DNA of 64,000 nucleotides from Aminobacter anthyllidis (GCF_018555685.1 NZ_JAFLWW010000003.1:124001-188000); one strand, 5' to 3'. Shown: positions 1-9,068, counted from the stretch's first letter. The notes: a model not told the origin generated them from the sequence alone. Numbers and translations: made by a program.

Positions 1-608
1 AAGGCCGACAACAGCTCCGCCGCCAGCGGTGCGACCTCGACCTTGCCGATACGATCCAGCATGCGGCGCGTCGCAAACTCGCGCAGGCCCGAGCCTTCGA
101 TCGCCTGCAGCATCTGCGGCACCAGCCGGCCGACAAACAGCGACAGCCCCTCCGCCCTGCTGCGGTCCGAAAGCCAGTCGGCGACGAGTGCTGCGAAATC
201 CACCTCCTTGAGCTTCTGCCGCACCGGCTCGGGCGCCAGGAAGTTGGCTTCGATGAAACGGCCGAGATTGTCGGCGATCCTGCTCTGATTGGACGGAATG
301 ATTGCCGTGTGCGGGATCGGCAGGCCAAGCGGCCGCTTGAACAGGGCAACCACGGCATACCAGTCAGCCAAGCCGCCGATCGTCGCGGCCTCGGCGAAGG
401 CGGCGACGAAGCCCAGCCATGGCCAGTTGCCCTGCAGCGACTTGGCGACGGCAAAGATCGCGACACAAACGACCAGCGCGCCGGTGGCCACGAACTTGGT
501 CCGGCGCAGCGCGGCCAGTTTGGCGGCCTCGTCGGAACTCAACGCGCGCAAGGCCGTGGGCATGGCGTCGCCGTCTGCCGCAGCCATTCCGGGTCCATTC
601 TTGCTCAT
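1..608 (-). CDS. DUF445 family membrane protein, 3' end cut by the window edge
   Basis: The reverse strand reads open from an ATG at 608 to base 1 with no stop, so about 202 codons are present and the C-terminus lies outside the window. The protein starts MSKNGPGMAA, has a hydrophobic segment at about residues 38-55 (FVATGALVVCVAIFAVA), then a second apolar stretch with GGLADWYAVVALFKRPLG. That motif followed by IPHTAIIP is typical of the DUF445 (YjiN-like) family of inner-membrane proteins. The family usually exceeds 400 residues, so roughly half is visible. The biochemical role of the family is not known to me. It runs in the same direction as the GNAT gene but about 210 bases separate them. 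Confidence 0.8.
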   Translation of the reverse strand, partial: MSKNGPGMAAADGDAMPTALRALSSDEAAKLAALRRTKFVATGALVVCVAIFAVAKSLQGNWPWLGFVAAFAEAATIGGLADWYAVVALFKRPLGLPIPHTAIIPSNQSRIADNLGRFIEANFLAPEPVRQKLKEVDFAALVADWLSDRSRAEGLSLFVGRLVPQMLQAIEGSGLREFATRRMLDRIGKVEVAPLAAELLSA

Positions 609-819
609 TTTCCACCCTCGCCTGCGGCTGCCTGGTCGACGCGACAAACATGCCTCATGCCGGTCAGATATCGAGACGGCGCAGCCGATTACAACCCTTC
701 AGGCAAATCAGGCCTGCTCGTCTTGAAAAGCTTATGCCAGGAGCGAGCAGACCCAGACGACCGAGATCGCGGATCTGTGACGCATCCATGGGCGCTACCG
801 CGCACCATCAAGACATGCA

Positions 820-1386
820 TCAGGCCGCAATGGCCTTACCGGTAGCGCGCCTGCCCAGATCGGTGGGCGCTCGCCGATCGGCATCGAGGTCTGTCTCGCC
901 GTTGAGTTCGATGATGCCGTTGGTTTCGCCCTGCTGGAAGCTGAGCTTGGCATTGAAACGTCGGGCCAGGGCCTTCATGGCGCTGTTGTTGGAATGGGTT
1001 GTCACCTGCAGCCGGAGGTAACCGAGCCCCCTCGCCTGCGCCACGAGCCGCTGGAACAGACGCCCGCCGATACCCCGGTGCTGGATCTCGCGCTCGACGC
1101 TGAAAGCGATTTCGGCTGTCGGCTCGCTCGCTTCGGCGCGTTCGTGCAGTTCGGCGGCGGCAAGCACCTTGTCGCCCTCGACGTAGCCGATGACGGTTGC
1201 ACCTTCGTGGAAGCTGCGTTCGGCATAGGCTTGGAGAAAGCCGTCATGCGTGAGGCCGTTGAAGCGGTCGCGCCGGCTCTGATCGTCAAGTCGCAGGAGA
1301 TGTTCGGCAAAGCGAGGCAGATCGGACGGCCTCAACTGACGGATCACGCCCGTCAATGGCCTTTGTGTACGTATGATCTGTTCCAT
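820..1386 (-). CDS. GNAT family N-acetyltransferase
   Basis: A 188-residue protein starting MEQIIRTQRP. An upstream in-frame ATG exists at 1527, but AAGAGGA lies at the right distance before 1386 and the fold begins there (RQLRPSDLPRFAEHLLRL), so 1386 is the better start. The GNAT core is visible: a beta strand with GEAEIAFSV-like sequence (TAEIAFSVEREIQHRGIG) and the acetyl-CoA loop QHRGIGGRLFQRL, matching the Q/RxxGxG/A signature, followed by LRLQVTTHSNNSAMKAL. The substrate cannot be told from sequence; enzymes of this type acetylate amines on small molecules or proteins. It is divergent from rirA and its 5' region shares the 233-base intergenic region carrying an iron-type operator, so iron control is possible but unproven. 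Confidence 0.8.
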   Translation of the reverse strand: MEQIIRTQRPLTGVIRQLRPSDLPRFAEHLLRLDDQSRRDRFNGLTHDGFLQAYAERSFHEGATVIGYVEGDKVLAAAELHERAEASEPTAEIAFSVEREIQHRGIGGRLFQRLVAQARGLGYLRLQVTTHSNNSAMKALARRFNAKLSFQQGETNGIIELNGETDLDADRRAPTDLGRRATGKAIAA

Positions 1387-1511
1387 GTCGCAGTCCTCTT
1401 GGGTTCCTCCCCAGAGTCTCCGACTCCCGACGCAGCACATATTGTGCAACGCAGCATCAAAATCAACCGTTTGACCTTTACGTAAACGCAAGGCTGCTAT
1501 GCGCCAAAATA

Positions 1512-1526
1512 TGACTGATGATGTCA
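1512..1526. promoter_or_regulatory. Iron-responsive operator (IRO)-like site upstream of rirA
   Basis: The sequence TGA-N9-TCA is present exactly, and extends to five-base arms: ATGAC, seven bases, GTCAT. TGA-N9-TCA is the published core of the RirA operator in Rhizobium. It lies 94 bases before the rirA start and 126 bases before the divergent GNAT start. The core has only six fixed bases, so a chance hit in a region this size is not negligible; the longer arms and location raise the odds. Autoregulation of rirA is inferred. Confidence 0.55.
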
Positions 1527-1619
1527 TATATTTTTCGAAACCCTGTCTGGAATTGTTCTAAGGTATGGGCCATATTAAGAAGCACTCGCGGACTCACAAC
1601 GCAGAGCAAGGAAATCGCA

Positions 1620-2081
1620 ATGCGCCTCACACGCCAGACCAACTACGCCATGCGCATCCTGATGTATTGCGCGGCCAATGACGGACGGCTGAGCCGCGTC
1701 CCTGAAATTGCCGCCGCCTACACGGTGTCGGAACTGTTCCTGTTCAAGATCCTGCAGCCGCTGGTCGAAGCCAAGCTGGTCGAGACGGTGCGTGGACGCA
1801 ATGGCGGCGTACGCCTTGCCAAGCCGGCTGACCAGATTTCGCTGTTCGACGTGGTGCGCGTCACCGAAGAGAGCTTCGCCATGGCCGAATGCTTTGAAAA
1901 CGACGCAGCTGAATGCCCGCTGGTCGATAGCTGCGGCCTGAACTCTGCGCTGCGTGAAGCGCTGAACGCGTTCTTTGAAGTGCTCGGACGTTACTCGATC
2001 GCCGATCTGGTCGCCGCGCGCCCCAACATGCGTGATCTGCTCGGCATCCATTTCCCCGAACAGCATGCCCTGGCCGGCTAG
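1620..2081 (+). CDS. rirA: Rrf2-family iron-responsive regulator RirA
   Basis: RirA is the main repressor of iron-uptake genes under iron sufficiency in Rhizobiales; it binds DNA when it holds an Fe-S cluster. The 153-residue protein starts MRLTRQTNYA, with AAGGAA placed before the ATG at 1620; an in-frame upstream ATG at 1518 would add 34 non-homologous residues. It has the winged helix-turn-helix at about residues 20-65 (AAAYTVSELFLFKILQPLVE, VRGRNGGVRL). Cysteines fall at 91, 99 and 105 (ECF, ECPL, DSCG), the three-cysteine pattern described for the RirA cluster. It converges with hmuV, with six bases between stops, and no terminator is visible between them. Length and motif spacing match the family closely. 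Confidence 0.95.
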   Translation: MRLTRQTNYAMRILMYCAANDGRLSRVPEIAAAYTVSELFLFKILQPLVEAKLVETVRGRNGGVRLAKPADQISLFDVVRVTEESFAMAECFENDAAECPLVDSCGLNSALREALNAFFEVLGRYSIADLVAARPNMRDLLGIHFPEQHALAG

Positions 2082-2087
2082 AGCCGG

Positions 2088-2879
2088 CTAGGCAACTGCC
2101 GACTGTGGCAGTACGAACGGCACATTTGCTGCCGGAATGGCACCGACGCGCAAGCGGCAGCCGAACACCTTTTCGATCAGATCGTCAGTGAGTACGGCTT
2201 GTGGCGCACCTGCAGCCGCCAGCTTGCCACGATGCATGACGCAGATCTGATCCGCATACATCGCAGTCAGGTTGAGGTCGTGCAGGATCGCGACGACACC
2301 ACCGCCGCGCCGCGCGAAATCACGGGCGATGTTCATGATGATCAGCTGGTGCTTGATGTCGAGGCTGGACACCGGCTCGTCGAGGAACAGGTAGCGCGGC
2401 TGCCCGTCCAGCACTGGCGCCCACACCTGGCACAGCACCCGGGCAAGCTGCACGCGCTGCTGCTCGCCGCCCGAAAGCTCCTGATAGAAGCGCCCGGCAA
2501 AGCCTTCGAGATCGACTCGGGCCAGCGCGCGCTCCGGCAGCCGGTCGCCCTCCCCGGCCAATACGCCGGAGCGGCCGCCCGTCATGCCAAGCTTGACGAT
2601 CTCACGAACCGTGAAGGGAAACGACAGGGCCGTCGACTGCGGCAGCACGGCCCGGATGCTCGCAGCTTCCCACGGCTTGAGCTTCGCGGCGTCGCGGCCA
2701 TTGAGCGATACCTGGCCCGAATAGGCGAGTTCGCCCGTCAGCGCCCTCAGGAAGGTCGTCTTGCCGGACCCGTTGGGTCCGACGATCGCGGCAAGTTCGC
2801 CCGGGCGCACGATGAAATCCACATCGCTGACGATGCGCGTGCTGCCGATCGACACGGAGACTTGGCGTGCTTCGATCAT
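2088..2879 (-). CDS. hmuV: Haemin ABC transporter ATP-binding protein HmuV
   Basis: The cytoplasmic ATPase of the haem importer HmuTUV, 263 residues, starting MIEARQVSVS. Walker A is GPNGSGKTT (about residues 35-43), the ABC signature is LSGGEQQR, Walker B is YLFLDEP, followed by a D-loop SSLDIKHQ and switch histidine in AILHDLNL. The signature plus the LDIKHQ region is typical of the FecE/BtuD-like iron-chelate class. It is the last gene of the leftward hmuP-S-T-U-V operon, 21 bases after hmuU, and converges with rirA. A long open frame on the other strand (2199-3443) is an antisense shadow. Confidence 0.93.
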   Translation of the reverse strand: MIEARQVSVSIGSTRIVSDVDFIVRPGELAAIVGPNGSGKTTFLRALTGELAYSGQVSLNGRDAAKLKPWEAASIRAVLPQSTALSFPFTVREIVKLGMTGGRSGVLAGEGDRLPERALARVDLEGFAGRFYQELSGGEQQRVQLARVLCQVWAPVLDGQPRYLFLDEPVSSLDIKHQLIIMNIARDFARRGGGVVAILHDLNLTAMYADQICVMHRGKLAAAGAPQAVLTDDLIEKVFGCRLRVGAIPAANVPFVLPQSAVA

Positions 2880-2900
2880 TTTTTAACCCTCACAGCCGCA

Positions 2901-4043
2901 TCAAAGATCGACGACGCCGCGCTTGCGCAGCAATATCCACAGGAAGAATGGGCCGCCGACGGCAGCGGTGACGATGCCGATCGGCAGTTCAGCCGGCGCA
3001 ACGATGGTGCGGCTGACCGCATCCGCCAGAAGCAGCAGGCATGCGCCCAGCAGCGCCGACGCCGGCAGCAGGTAGCGGTTGTCGGGTCCGATCGCCAGGC
3101 GCAGCAGATGCGGCACCACGATACCGACAAAGCCGATGCCGCCGCTGACCGCCACCGAAGCGCCGATTGCCGCCGAAACCGCGACAATCGCCACATATTT
3201 CAGCCGCTGGACCGGAACGCCCAGATGGCTTGCCGTCGCCTCGCCCAGCGCCAGCGCGTTCAGGCCCTTGGCCATGAATGGCGTCGTTGCCAGCGCAAGG
3301 ATGATGATCGGCCCGGCACCGGCAATCTTCAGCCAGGTGGCGCCAGCGAGCGAGCCAAGTTGCCAGAACGTCAGATCGCGCAATTGCCGGTCGTCAGCGA
3401 TGTAGACCAGCACTCCGGTAAGGGCCATGGCCATCGCCCCTAGCGCAATACCGGCAAGCAACATGGTGGCAATCGATGTCCGCCCCTGCCGGGTCGCGAC
3501 GTTGTAGAGGATGATGGTGGTGAGCAGGCCGCCGCCAAACGCGGCGAACGGCAGCGCATAGCTGCCGAGCAAAGCCGTGAGCGGCGCAAGCACCGTTGCC
3601 CCCAGCACGATCACCGAGACCGCGCCGAGGCCTGCACCAGCGGACACGCCGACCAGTCCGGGATCCGCGAGCGGATTGCGAAACAGGCCCTGCATGACCG
3701 CACCCGACACGGCAAGTGCCGCGCCGACGAGCATGCCCATCACGATACGCGGCAAGCGTATGTCGTAGACAATGACGCTGTCTCTCATGGAGAGCGCTTC
3801 GTTGCCCGGTGTCGCTCCGAACAGCCAGCTGCGAACGAGCCCGAGCGCCGAAGCGTCTGACGCACCCCAGGTCAGGCTGAACAGCGCTGTGATAGCCAAA
3901 ACCACCGCGAGCACGGCGATAGCCAGCAAAGCACGACCGGAGCGGTCGCCACTTACCGGGCGGCCACTCTCTTGCACGCCGGCAGCGCCGGCGATCGTTT
4001 CATCCACCACTGTCTTGGCCTTATTTCTTGACCGCGTCGCCAT
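2901..4043 (-). CDS. hmuU: Haemin ABC transporter permease HmuU (FecCD family)
   Basis: Inner-membrane permease of the haem importer. From the ATG at 4043 (MATRSRNKAK) it has 380 residues; the frame is open to an ATG at 4112, and a GTG near 4010 is also possible, since neither ATG has a strong ribosome site. The first membrane helix begins at about residue 40 (ALLAIAVLAVVLAITALF) and roughly ten apolar helices follow. FecCD hallmarks are visible: RLPRIVMGMLVGAALAVSGA, QGLFRNPLADPGLVGVSAGAG, GGIGFVGIVVPH. With the 4043 start it overlaps the end of hmuT by 23 bases, which suggests translational coupling. It ends KRGVVDL just before hmuV. Confidence 0.9.
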   Translation of the reverse strand: MATRSRNKAKTVVDETIAGAAGVQESGRPVSGDRSGRALLAIAVLAVVLAITALFSLTWGASDASALGLVRSWLFGATPGNEALSMRDSVIVYDIRLPRIVMGMLVGAALAVSGAVMQGLFRNPLADPGLVGVSAGAGLGAVSVIVLGATVLAPLTALLGSYALPFAAFGGGLLTTIILYNVATRQGRTSIATMLLAGIALGAMAMALTGVLVYIADDRQLRDLTFWQLGSLAGATWLKIAGAGPIIILALATTPFMAKGLNALALGEATASHLGVPVQRLKYVAIVAVSAAIGASVAVSGGIGFVGIVVPHLLRLAIGPDNRYLLPASALLGACLLLLADAVSRTIVAPAELPIGIVTAAVGGPFFLWILLRKRGVVDL

Positions 4044-4920
4044 AGAACGCAACGGCGAGATCCTTGATCGCCGCTGCCGTCCGTGGGCCGAATCTGAGCA
4101 GATAGGCGCCATCCATGCGGATCACCCGCTTGGCCTGGCCGGCGGGCGTCGACGCGATGGCCGGATGGGCAAACAGTTCGGCATCGGGAACCGCGGTGCC
4201 GCCGCCGCGATCCATCATCAGGATCACATCAGGTTTTGCGGTGATCGCCGCCTCGTCGGTCAGCTGCTTGTAGCCGGGATAGCCTTCGACCGCGTTGACA
4301 CCACCGGCCAGCGCGATGATGCCATCGGCAGCCGTATGGTTGCCGGAAGCCAGTATCTTGCCGCCCTGCATGCTCAGGACGAACAGCACGCGCTTGCGCT
4401 CGCCCTGCGGAATGTCCTTGGTCAGCGCCTCCGCGTCGGACAGCTGCTTGCCGACATCGGCGGCAAGTGCCTCCGCCTTGGCATCGGCGCCGAGCGCCTT
4501 GCCGACGATGCGGATCTTCTGGAGGATGCCGTCATGGCTGAAGCCTTCCGGCACCTGGATGTAGGGTACGCTGGCCTTCTTCAGGACGTCGATGGCTTCC
4601 TTCGGCCCGCTGCCTTCAAGCGCCAGGATGCCAGTCGGATTGACCGATAGCACACCCTCGGGCGACAGCGCCCGCATGTAGCCCACATCGGGAAGCTTGA
4701 AGACGGCTTCCGGATAGACGCTGGTCGAATCGCGGGCAACGAGTGCCCGCTCTTCGCCGAGCGCATAGACGATTTCGGTGATCGAGCCGCCGACGGAGGC
4801 GACGCGCGTGCGGTCAGGCAGAACCGAGGCTCCCTCGACCGCCAGGCTGGCTGTGCCAGATGCAAGTAGAACCGACAGGCCTAGTGCGGCTGAGCGAAGC
4901 AGCCGTTGGGTAGTCGACAT
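4021..4920 (-). CDS. hmuT: Periplasmic haemin-binding protein HmuT
   Basis: The haem-binding protein that hands haem to HmuUV. 299 residues from MSTTQRLLRS; AAGGAG ends six bases before this ATG, whereas an ATG two codons earlier abuts it. A Sec signal peptide is clear (LLRSAALGLSVLLASGTASLAV). The rest is a class III binding-protein fold: RVASVGGSITEIVYALG, a YPEAVFKLPDVGYMRALSPEGV stretch and the C-terminal lobe DVILMMDRGG ... LRFGPRT. The GG and Tyr in GYMRALSPE are typical of haem-binding family members. It lies 10 bases after hmuS and overlaps hmuU. Confidence 0.92.
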   Translation of the reverse strand: MSTTQRLLRSAALGLSVLLASGTASLAVEGASVLPDRTRVASVGGSITEIVYALGEERALVARDSTSVYPEAVFKLPDVGYMRALSPEGVLSVNPTGILALEGSGPKEAIDVLKKASVPYIQVPEGFSHDGILQKIRIVGKALGADAKAEALAADVGKQLSDAEALTKDIPQGERKRVLFVLSMQGGKILASGNHTAADGIIALAGGVNAVEGYPGYKQLTDEAAITAKPDVILMMDRGGGTAVPDAELFAHPAIASTPAGQAKRVIRMDGAYLLRFGPRTAAAIKDLAVAFYGDAVKK

Positions 4921-4930
4921 GATCATCTCC

Positions 4931-5983
4931 TTACGCCGCGTCCTGCTGGACAACCGGCAGCGCCTCGACCAGGCCGCGCCAATCCGCGCGCTCGTCGTGA
5001 CCTTCCTTGCGCTTGCCGAAGAACTGAATGATCATCTCTCCATTGGCGTCATAGGCCTCGACCGACGTCACATGGCCATCCTTGGTCGGCTTGCGAACAG
5101 CCCAGAGCTCCTGGACGTGATCGGTTCGGAGATGGAGGTGGAACGTCTCGTCCATCACATTGAGCCACGGGCCCATCGGCTTGATGTTCTTGACTGAACC
5201 GGAATGGATCTGGATGCAGCCATGATTGCCGACGAAGCACATGATTAGCTGGCCGCTTTCGGCCGCCCGGTCGAACACGGCCGGAAGCGCGTCCTTTTCG
5301 AGCCTCCAGGCATAGTCCTCGCCGACCATGCGCATGGCCTGCTGGCGGCCGAGCTTGAGCGACTTCAGCATGCCGAAGAACTCATGCGTGTCGGTCAGCT
5401 TGCTCCAGCGCTCACGCAACTCCTCGACGCCGGTCGACGTTTCCTCGACCGGCGACTTCAAGACAGAAGGAACCGTCACAATGGAAGGATCCTGATTGTC
5501 GCTGATCAGCTGCTCCACCAGCTTCTGATAGGCATAGAGATTGGACGCGGGCCGCAGATGGATCTTGTGCACCGCCATGCCGGCAGCGTCGAAGAACTGC
5601 AGGCTGCGGCGGATGTCGTCGCCGTCGCGCTTTTCGACGGCAAAGCCGTGGACCCAGGCCCTCGGAAAAATCCGGAGGTCGATCTGTTCGCCGAGCACCA
5701 TTGCGGCTTGCGCGCCGGGCACGACCTTGTCGTAGACGCCGATCTTTTCGTGGACCGCGCTTTCGTTGCGGGTCAGGGCCATGACCTCGCCGACGGCCTC
5801 GATGCCGGCGAGCAGGTCATTGACGCGCGGTTCGATGCGAACGACACCGTCACCGCAATGCGCGGCCACCAGTTCAGCCTCGGAAATGCCGAGCTGGCTG
5901 GCGAGATCGCGCTCGCGCATCTTGGGGTTGTCGGTTCGCGCCCGCCTGATTTCGTGTGGGTTGGGCCTTACGCGCTGATCCAT
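4931..5983 (-). CDS. hmuS: Haemin transport/degradation protein HmuS
   Basis: Cytoplasmic haem-handling protein of the HmuS/ChuS/HemS family, which binds imported haem and in several bacteria helps degrade it. 350 residues, the usual family length, made of two repeats of the same fold: the first around residues 25-170 (GDGVVRIEP, NESAVHEKIGVYDKV), the second around 190-340 (THEFFGMLKSLKLGRQQA, GNHGCIQIHSGSVKNIKPMG, NVMDETFHLHLR). The axial-ligand His and Arg region in the second repeat is recognisable. Second gene of the hmu operon, 10 bases after hmuP. Confidence 0.93.
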   Translation of the reverse strand: MDQRVRPNPHEIRRARTDNPKMRERDLASQLGISEAELVAAHCGDGVVRIEPRVNDLLAGIEAVGEVMALTRNESAVHEKIGVYDKVVPGAQAAMVLGEQIDLRIFPRAWVHGFAVEKRDGDDIRRSLQFFDAAGMAVHKIHLRPASNLYAYQKLVEQLISDNQDPSIVTVPSVLKSPVEETSTGVEELRERWSKLTDTHEFFGMLKSLKLGRQQAMRMVGEDYAWRLEKDALPAVFDRAAESGQLIMCFVGNHGCIQIHSGSVKNIKPMGPWLNVMDETFHLHLRTDHVQELWAVRKPTKDGHVTSVEAYDANGEMIIQFFGKRKEGHDERADWRGLVEALPVVQQDAA

Positions 5984-5993
5984 TTGAAAACAC

Positions 5994-6215
5994 CTACTTG
6001 TTGAGAATGAGTTTGCCCTGACGGGTAATCTTGAGGCGGTACATCGCGCCGCCGTGGTCGATGCCGATCTCGAAATCGCCGAGAAACAGCGACTCGCTGG
6101 TCAGTGTCCTGGCAGTCGATCCACCGATCGGACGCGGCGCCACCTGGCCTTCCGGCCGGCGATATCCAGCCCGAAACTGACCAGAACGGAATTGGTTCGG
6201 ATTGTGTGAATTCAT
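5994..6215 (-). CDS. hmuP: Haemin uptake protein HemP/HmuP
   Basis: A 73-residue HemP-family protein; in Bradyrhizobium HmuP acts as a co-activator of haem-uptake gene expression. The family core is at the C-terminus: LTSESLFLGDFEIGIDHGGAMYRLKITRQGKLILNK (read in segments), with the conserved SE/SLF and YRL.TRQGKLIL blocks. Start chosen at 6215 (MNSHNPNQFR) because AAGGAG stands nine bases before it; open frame continues to ATGs at 6233 and 6272. First gene of the leftward hmu operon and divergent from hmuR, so well placed to regulate both. Confidence 0.88.
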   Translation of the reverse strand: MNSHNPNQFRSGQFRAGYRRPEGQVAPRPIGGSTARTLTSESLFLGDFEIGIDHGGAMYRLKITRQGKLILNK

Positions 6216-6288
6216 CTCATTCCACTCCTTCATCCGTCCGCCGCGCCGGATAAGCCCGGTCGAGGCGCTCATGACTGAATCTATTAGT

Positions 6289-6303
6289 TGACTCGAACAT
6301 TCA
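6289..6303. promoter_or_regulatory. IRO-like site between hmuP and hmuR
   Basis: TGA-N9-TCA occurs exactly, in the 204-base divergent region between the hmuP start (6215) and the hmuR start (6420). It overlaps a TTGACT hexamer at 6288-6293 that could be the -35 box of hmuR. By the published RirA core this would let RirA repress both directions when iron is plentiful. No clear Irr-type ICE box is visible here. Inferred; the core is short. Confidence 0.5.
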
Positions 6304-6419
6304 TGTTTACTAGTCAGTGCAATACCGGAGTGATCAAGTCAAGATTTAAGACGTAGCCGGCGAGCGAAAAATTGCTAGCGAGCGGAAAGCAAGCCAGCAC
6401 GGGACATTTGGAGTGGGAC

Positions 6420-8566
6420 ATGGGGCTAGTTGGTCGGAATAAGGCTGCTCTGCTGGGCGGAGCGGCGATGGCGGTTCTCGTGGGCGCGCATGCTGCCTAC
6501 GCGCAGGAAGTAAAAACCACAGAACAGGACAAGAAGCCGCGCGTCACGGTCCTGCAGCGCCTCGTCGTCAGCGCCGGCGTCGCCAAGGTCGCAATCGACA
6601 CGCCGCAGGCGGTGACTGTCGTTGAGCAGGAAGATATTGACCGCCTTCAGCCCGAGACGATTGGCGAGATCATTCGCGCGACACCCGGCGTCAACGTTAC
6701 TGGCTCCGACAGATTGCTTGGCCAGAGCTTCAACATCCGTGGCATCGGCGCTCCCGAAAACACCGGCGACGGTGGCCGCATCATCGTCAATGTCGATGGC
6801 GCGCAGAAATTCTACGAGCAGTACCGCCTCGGTTCGTTCTTCTCGGAGCCAGAACTCTACAAGCGCGTCGAGGTGCTTCGCGGACCAGCCTCCTCCACGC
6901 TCTACGGTTCAGGCGCTCTCGGTGGTGTCATCAACTTCGAGACCAAGGATGCCTCCGATTTCATCGCGGAAGGACAAACCGGCGCCCTGCGCCTGAAGAG
7001 CTCCTGGAACAGCAACGGCAATGGCTACTTGCTGAATTCCGTGCTTGCCCAGCGGCTCGGCGAGAACGCCGAGTTCCTGTTGACAGGCAACTACCGCGCT
7101 TCCGACCCTTATGAATCCGGCAACGGAAAAGAAGTCATCGGTACCAATTTCAACGCCTGGTCGGGCCTAGCCAAGGGCACGTTCAACGTCGGCGACGAGG
7201 GCAAGCTGCGCCTTTCCTACCAACAGTGGGATTCCGATCTCGAGCGTCAGCAGCTGTCGCAGACGAGCGGCGACGCGGCTTTGGTCTCGTCGACCGACAC
7301 ATCATCGATCGGACAGCTGCCGTATCCTACGAGAATCCGTTTGCCGACAACGACATGCTGGATGTGAAGGTATCGGCGTCCTACTCCAATACGTATAACG
7401 AACAGCGCGCTGCCACCTTGCGGTCAAACTGCAGCAGCGGCACTTTCGCCGTGGTTTGCGACTCGAACTACGGCTACGAAACCTGGCAGTTCAATGCCCA
7501 GAACACGATGCAGTGGACGGGTGACAACTGGGTCAACCATCTGACCGTCGGTTCCCAGTCGAGCTACCAGACCCGCAAGGCGGAAGCCTTCTTCAACAAC
7601 GGCGCACAGTTTCCGGTTCAGTTCCATCCTGAGGGCACGGACCTGAAAACCGGTGCCTTCGTGCAAAACGAGTTCGTCTGGGACGAACGGCTGACGATCA
7701 CCCCCGGAATGCGCCTGGATTGGCACCAGCTGACACCCGGCGATGCGTTGAACGCGCCGTCCAGCGACGACACAGCTTTTTCACCGAAGATCGCGGCTCA
7801 CTACAAGTTCAACGACACCGTCGCGGTTTTCGGCTCGATCGCCCACACCGAACGCTTCCCGACCATTGACGAGGTTTTCTCGACCCGAAGCTCCTCCTCG
7901 GTATTCCTGCCAAGTCTCGACCTGAAAAAGGAGCAGTCGAACAACTTCGAAGCTGGCTTTGCCTTGTCCGGATACGACCTGGTTCAGGACGGCGACGCAG
8001 CTCAGCTGAAGTTCACCGGTTTCTACAACGACGTGAAGGACCTCATAGCCCTCAAGCAGGTTCTGCTTCCCACGCAGCCCGGCTACCAGAACATCGACAA
8101 TGCGAACATCTATGGCTTTGAAATCGAAACTGCCTATGATTCCGACTACGTCTTCGCCAATGCGTCCTATTCGTACGTGGTTGGCAAAGACAAGGCGACC
8201 AAGGCATATCTGACGACCATAGCGCCGCACGAGTTGGCACTGACTCTGGGCGGAAAAGTTCCGGACTACGACCTTACCTTCGGCTGGAAAGCTCGCTTCG
8301 TTGCCGATCCGCAGGATGCCCGCCGCCAGGCTTCGGCTCCTGTGATCATCGCACCGAGCACGCGACCATCGTCGCGCTATGCGCAGGCGTTCGACGTCCA
8401 TGACATCTTCGTCACCTGGAAGCCGCAGGACGGTCAGCTTGCCGGATGGGAAGCCAATTTCGGCGTCGATAACATCTTCAACAAGCAGTACAAGGAGTTC
8501 CTGATGAACGACGATGCCAAGGGCCGGACGTTCAAGGTCTCCCTGTCCAAGCAGTTCGGATGGTGA
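6420..8566 (+). pseudogene. hmuR: TonB-dependent haem receptor HmuR, interrupted by an apparent one-base frameshift
   Basis: Outer-membrane haem receptor. The start at 6420 (MGLVGRNKAA) follows GGAG and gives a signal peptide ending AAYAQ. The first frame runs to a stop at 7367 and contains the plug (TPQAVTVVEQEDIDR, NIRGIGAPENTGDGGR, RVEVLRGPASSTLYGSGALGG). Homology then moves to a second frame that ends at 8566, from about FGLVDRHIIDRTAAVSYENP to KVSLSKQFGW, the usual aromatic C-terminus of a barrel. The switch lies at about 7270-7282; adding one base there gives 716 codons, a normal receptor length, with no other stop. So a single-base deletion, or a sequencing or assembly error, best explains it. 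If real, haem uptake through this receptor is lost although hmuPSTUV are intact. Confidence 0.88.
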
Positions 8567-9009
8567 TCGTGAGGCTCAGCGTGAAATCGTTGTCGCCTCT
8601 GGCCGCGGCAGCATTCCTCACGGCCACAGGCATGGCGGGCGCGCAAAGCGCCCCGCCGGCCCCTGCCCTGGTGCTGGAACTCAACGCCGCGCAACCCTCG
8701 GACAAGGGCTGCCGCTTCACTTTCGTCGTCACCAACAATCTCGGCGCCGAGCTTTCCAAGGCGGCGTTCGAAATTGCGCTGTTCAACGAGGCGGGCGTTG
8801 TCGACAGGCTGACGGTGCTCGATTTCAAGGAGCTGCCGGCCGGCAAGACCAAGGTCACGCGCTTCGACCTCTCGGGCACCGACTGCACGAAGGTCAGCCG
8901 TGTCCTGATCAACCAGGCAACTGATTGCGCTGGCGCCGGCATAGACGCGGCGGCCTGTCTCAAGGCGCTGCGAACCGAATCCAAATCCGGCATCGCCTTC
9001 GGCATCTGA
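8560..9009 (+). CDS. Exported protein of unknown function in the hmuR operon
   Basis: A 149-residue protein starting MVIVRLSVKS; the ATG overlaps the hmuR stop by seven bases, so translation is probably coupled. The N-terminus is a good Sec signal peptide (LSPLAAAAFLTATGMAGAQS). The mature part is about 120 residues with four cysteines (GCRF, DCTK, DCAG, ACLK), enough for two disulfides in the periplasm, and a beta-rich pattern (LVLELNAAQPSDKGCRFTF, AAFEIALFNEAG). I do not recognise a named domain. Its position between the haem receptor and a haem monooxygenase suggests a role tied to haem uptake, by context only. Confidence 0.78.
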   Translation: MVIVRLSVKSLSPLAAAAFLTATGMAGAQSAPPAPALVLELNAAQPSDKGCRFTFVVTNNLGAELSKAAFEIALFNEAGVVDRLTVLDFKELPAGKTKVTRFDLSGTDCTKVSRVLINQATDCAGAGIDAAACLKALRTESKSGIAFGI

Positions 9010-9068
9010 GACCAGCCTTGCCCAGACTCCTCTCCCCTGGCGCCAGGCGCATCGAAAGGCATAAGCGC

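Noticed and set aside
2199-3443. 414-codon open frame on the + strand
   Set aside because: It lies antisense to hmuV and hmuU, has no ribosome site, is rich in Arg, His, Gln and Asp as expected of a complement frame in GC-rich DNA, and matches no domain.
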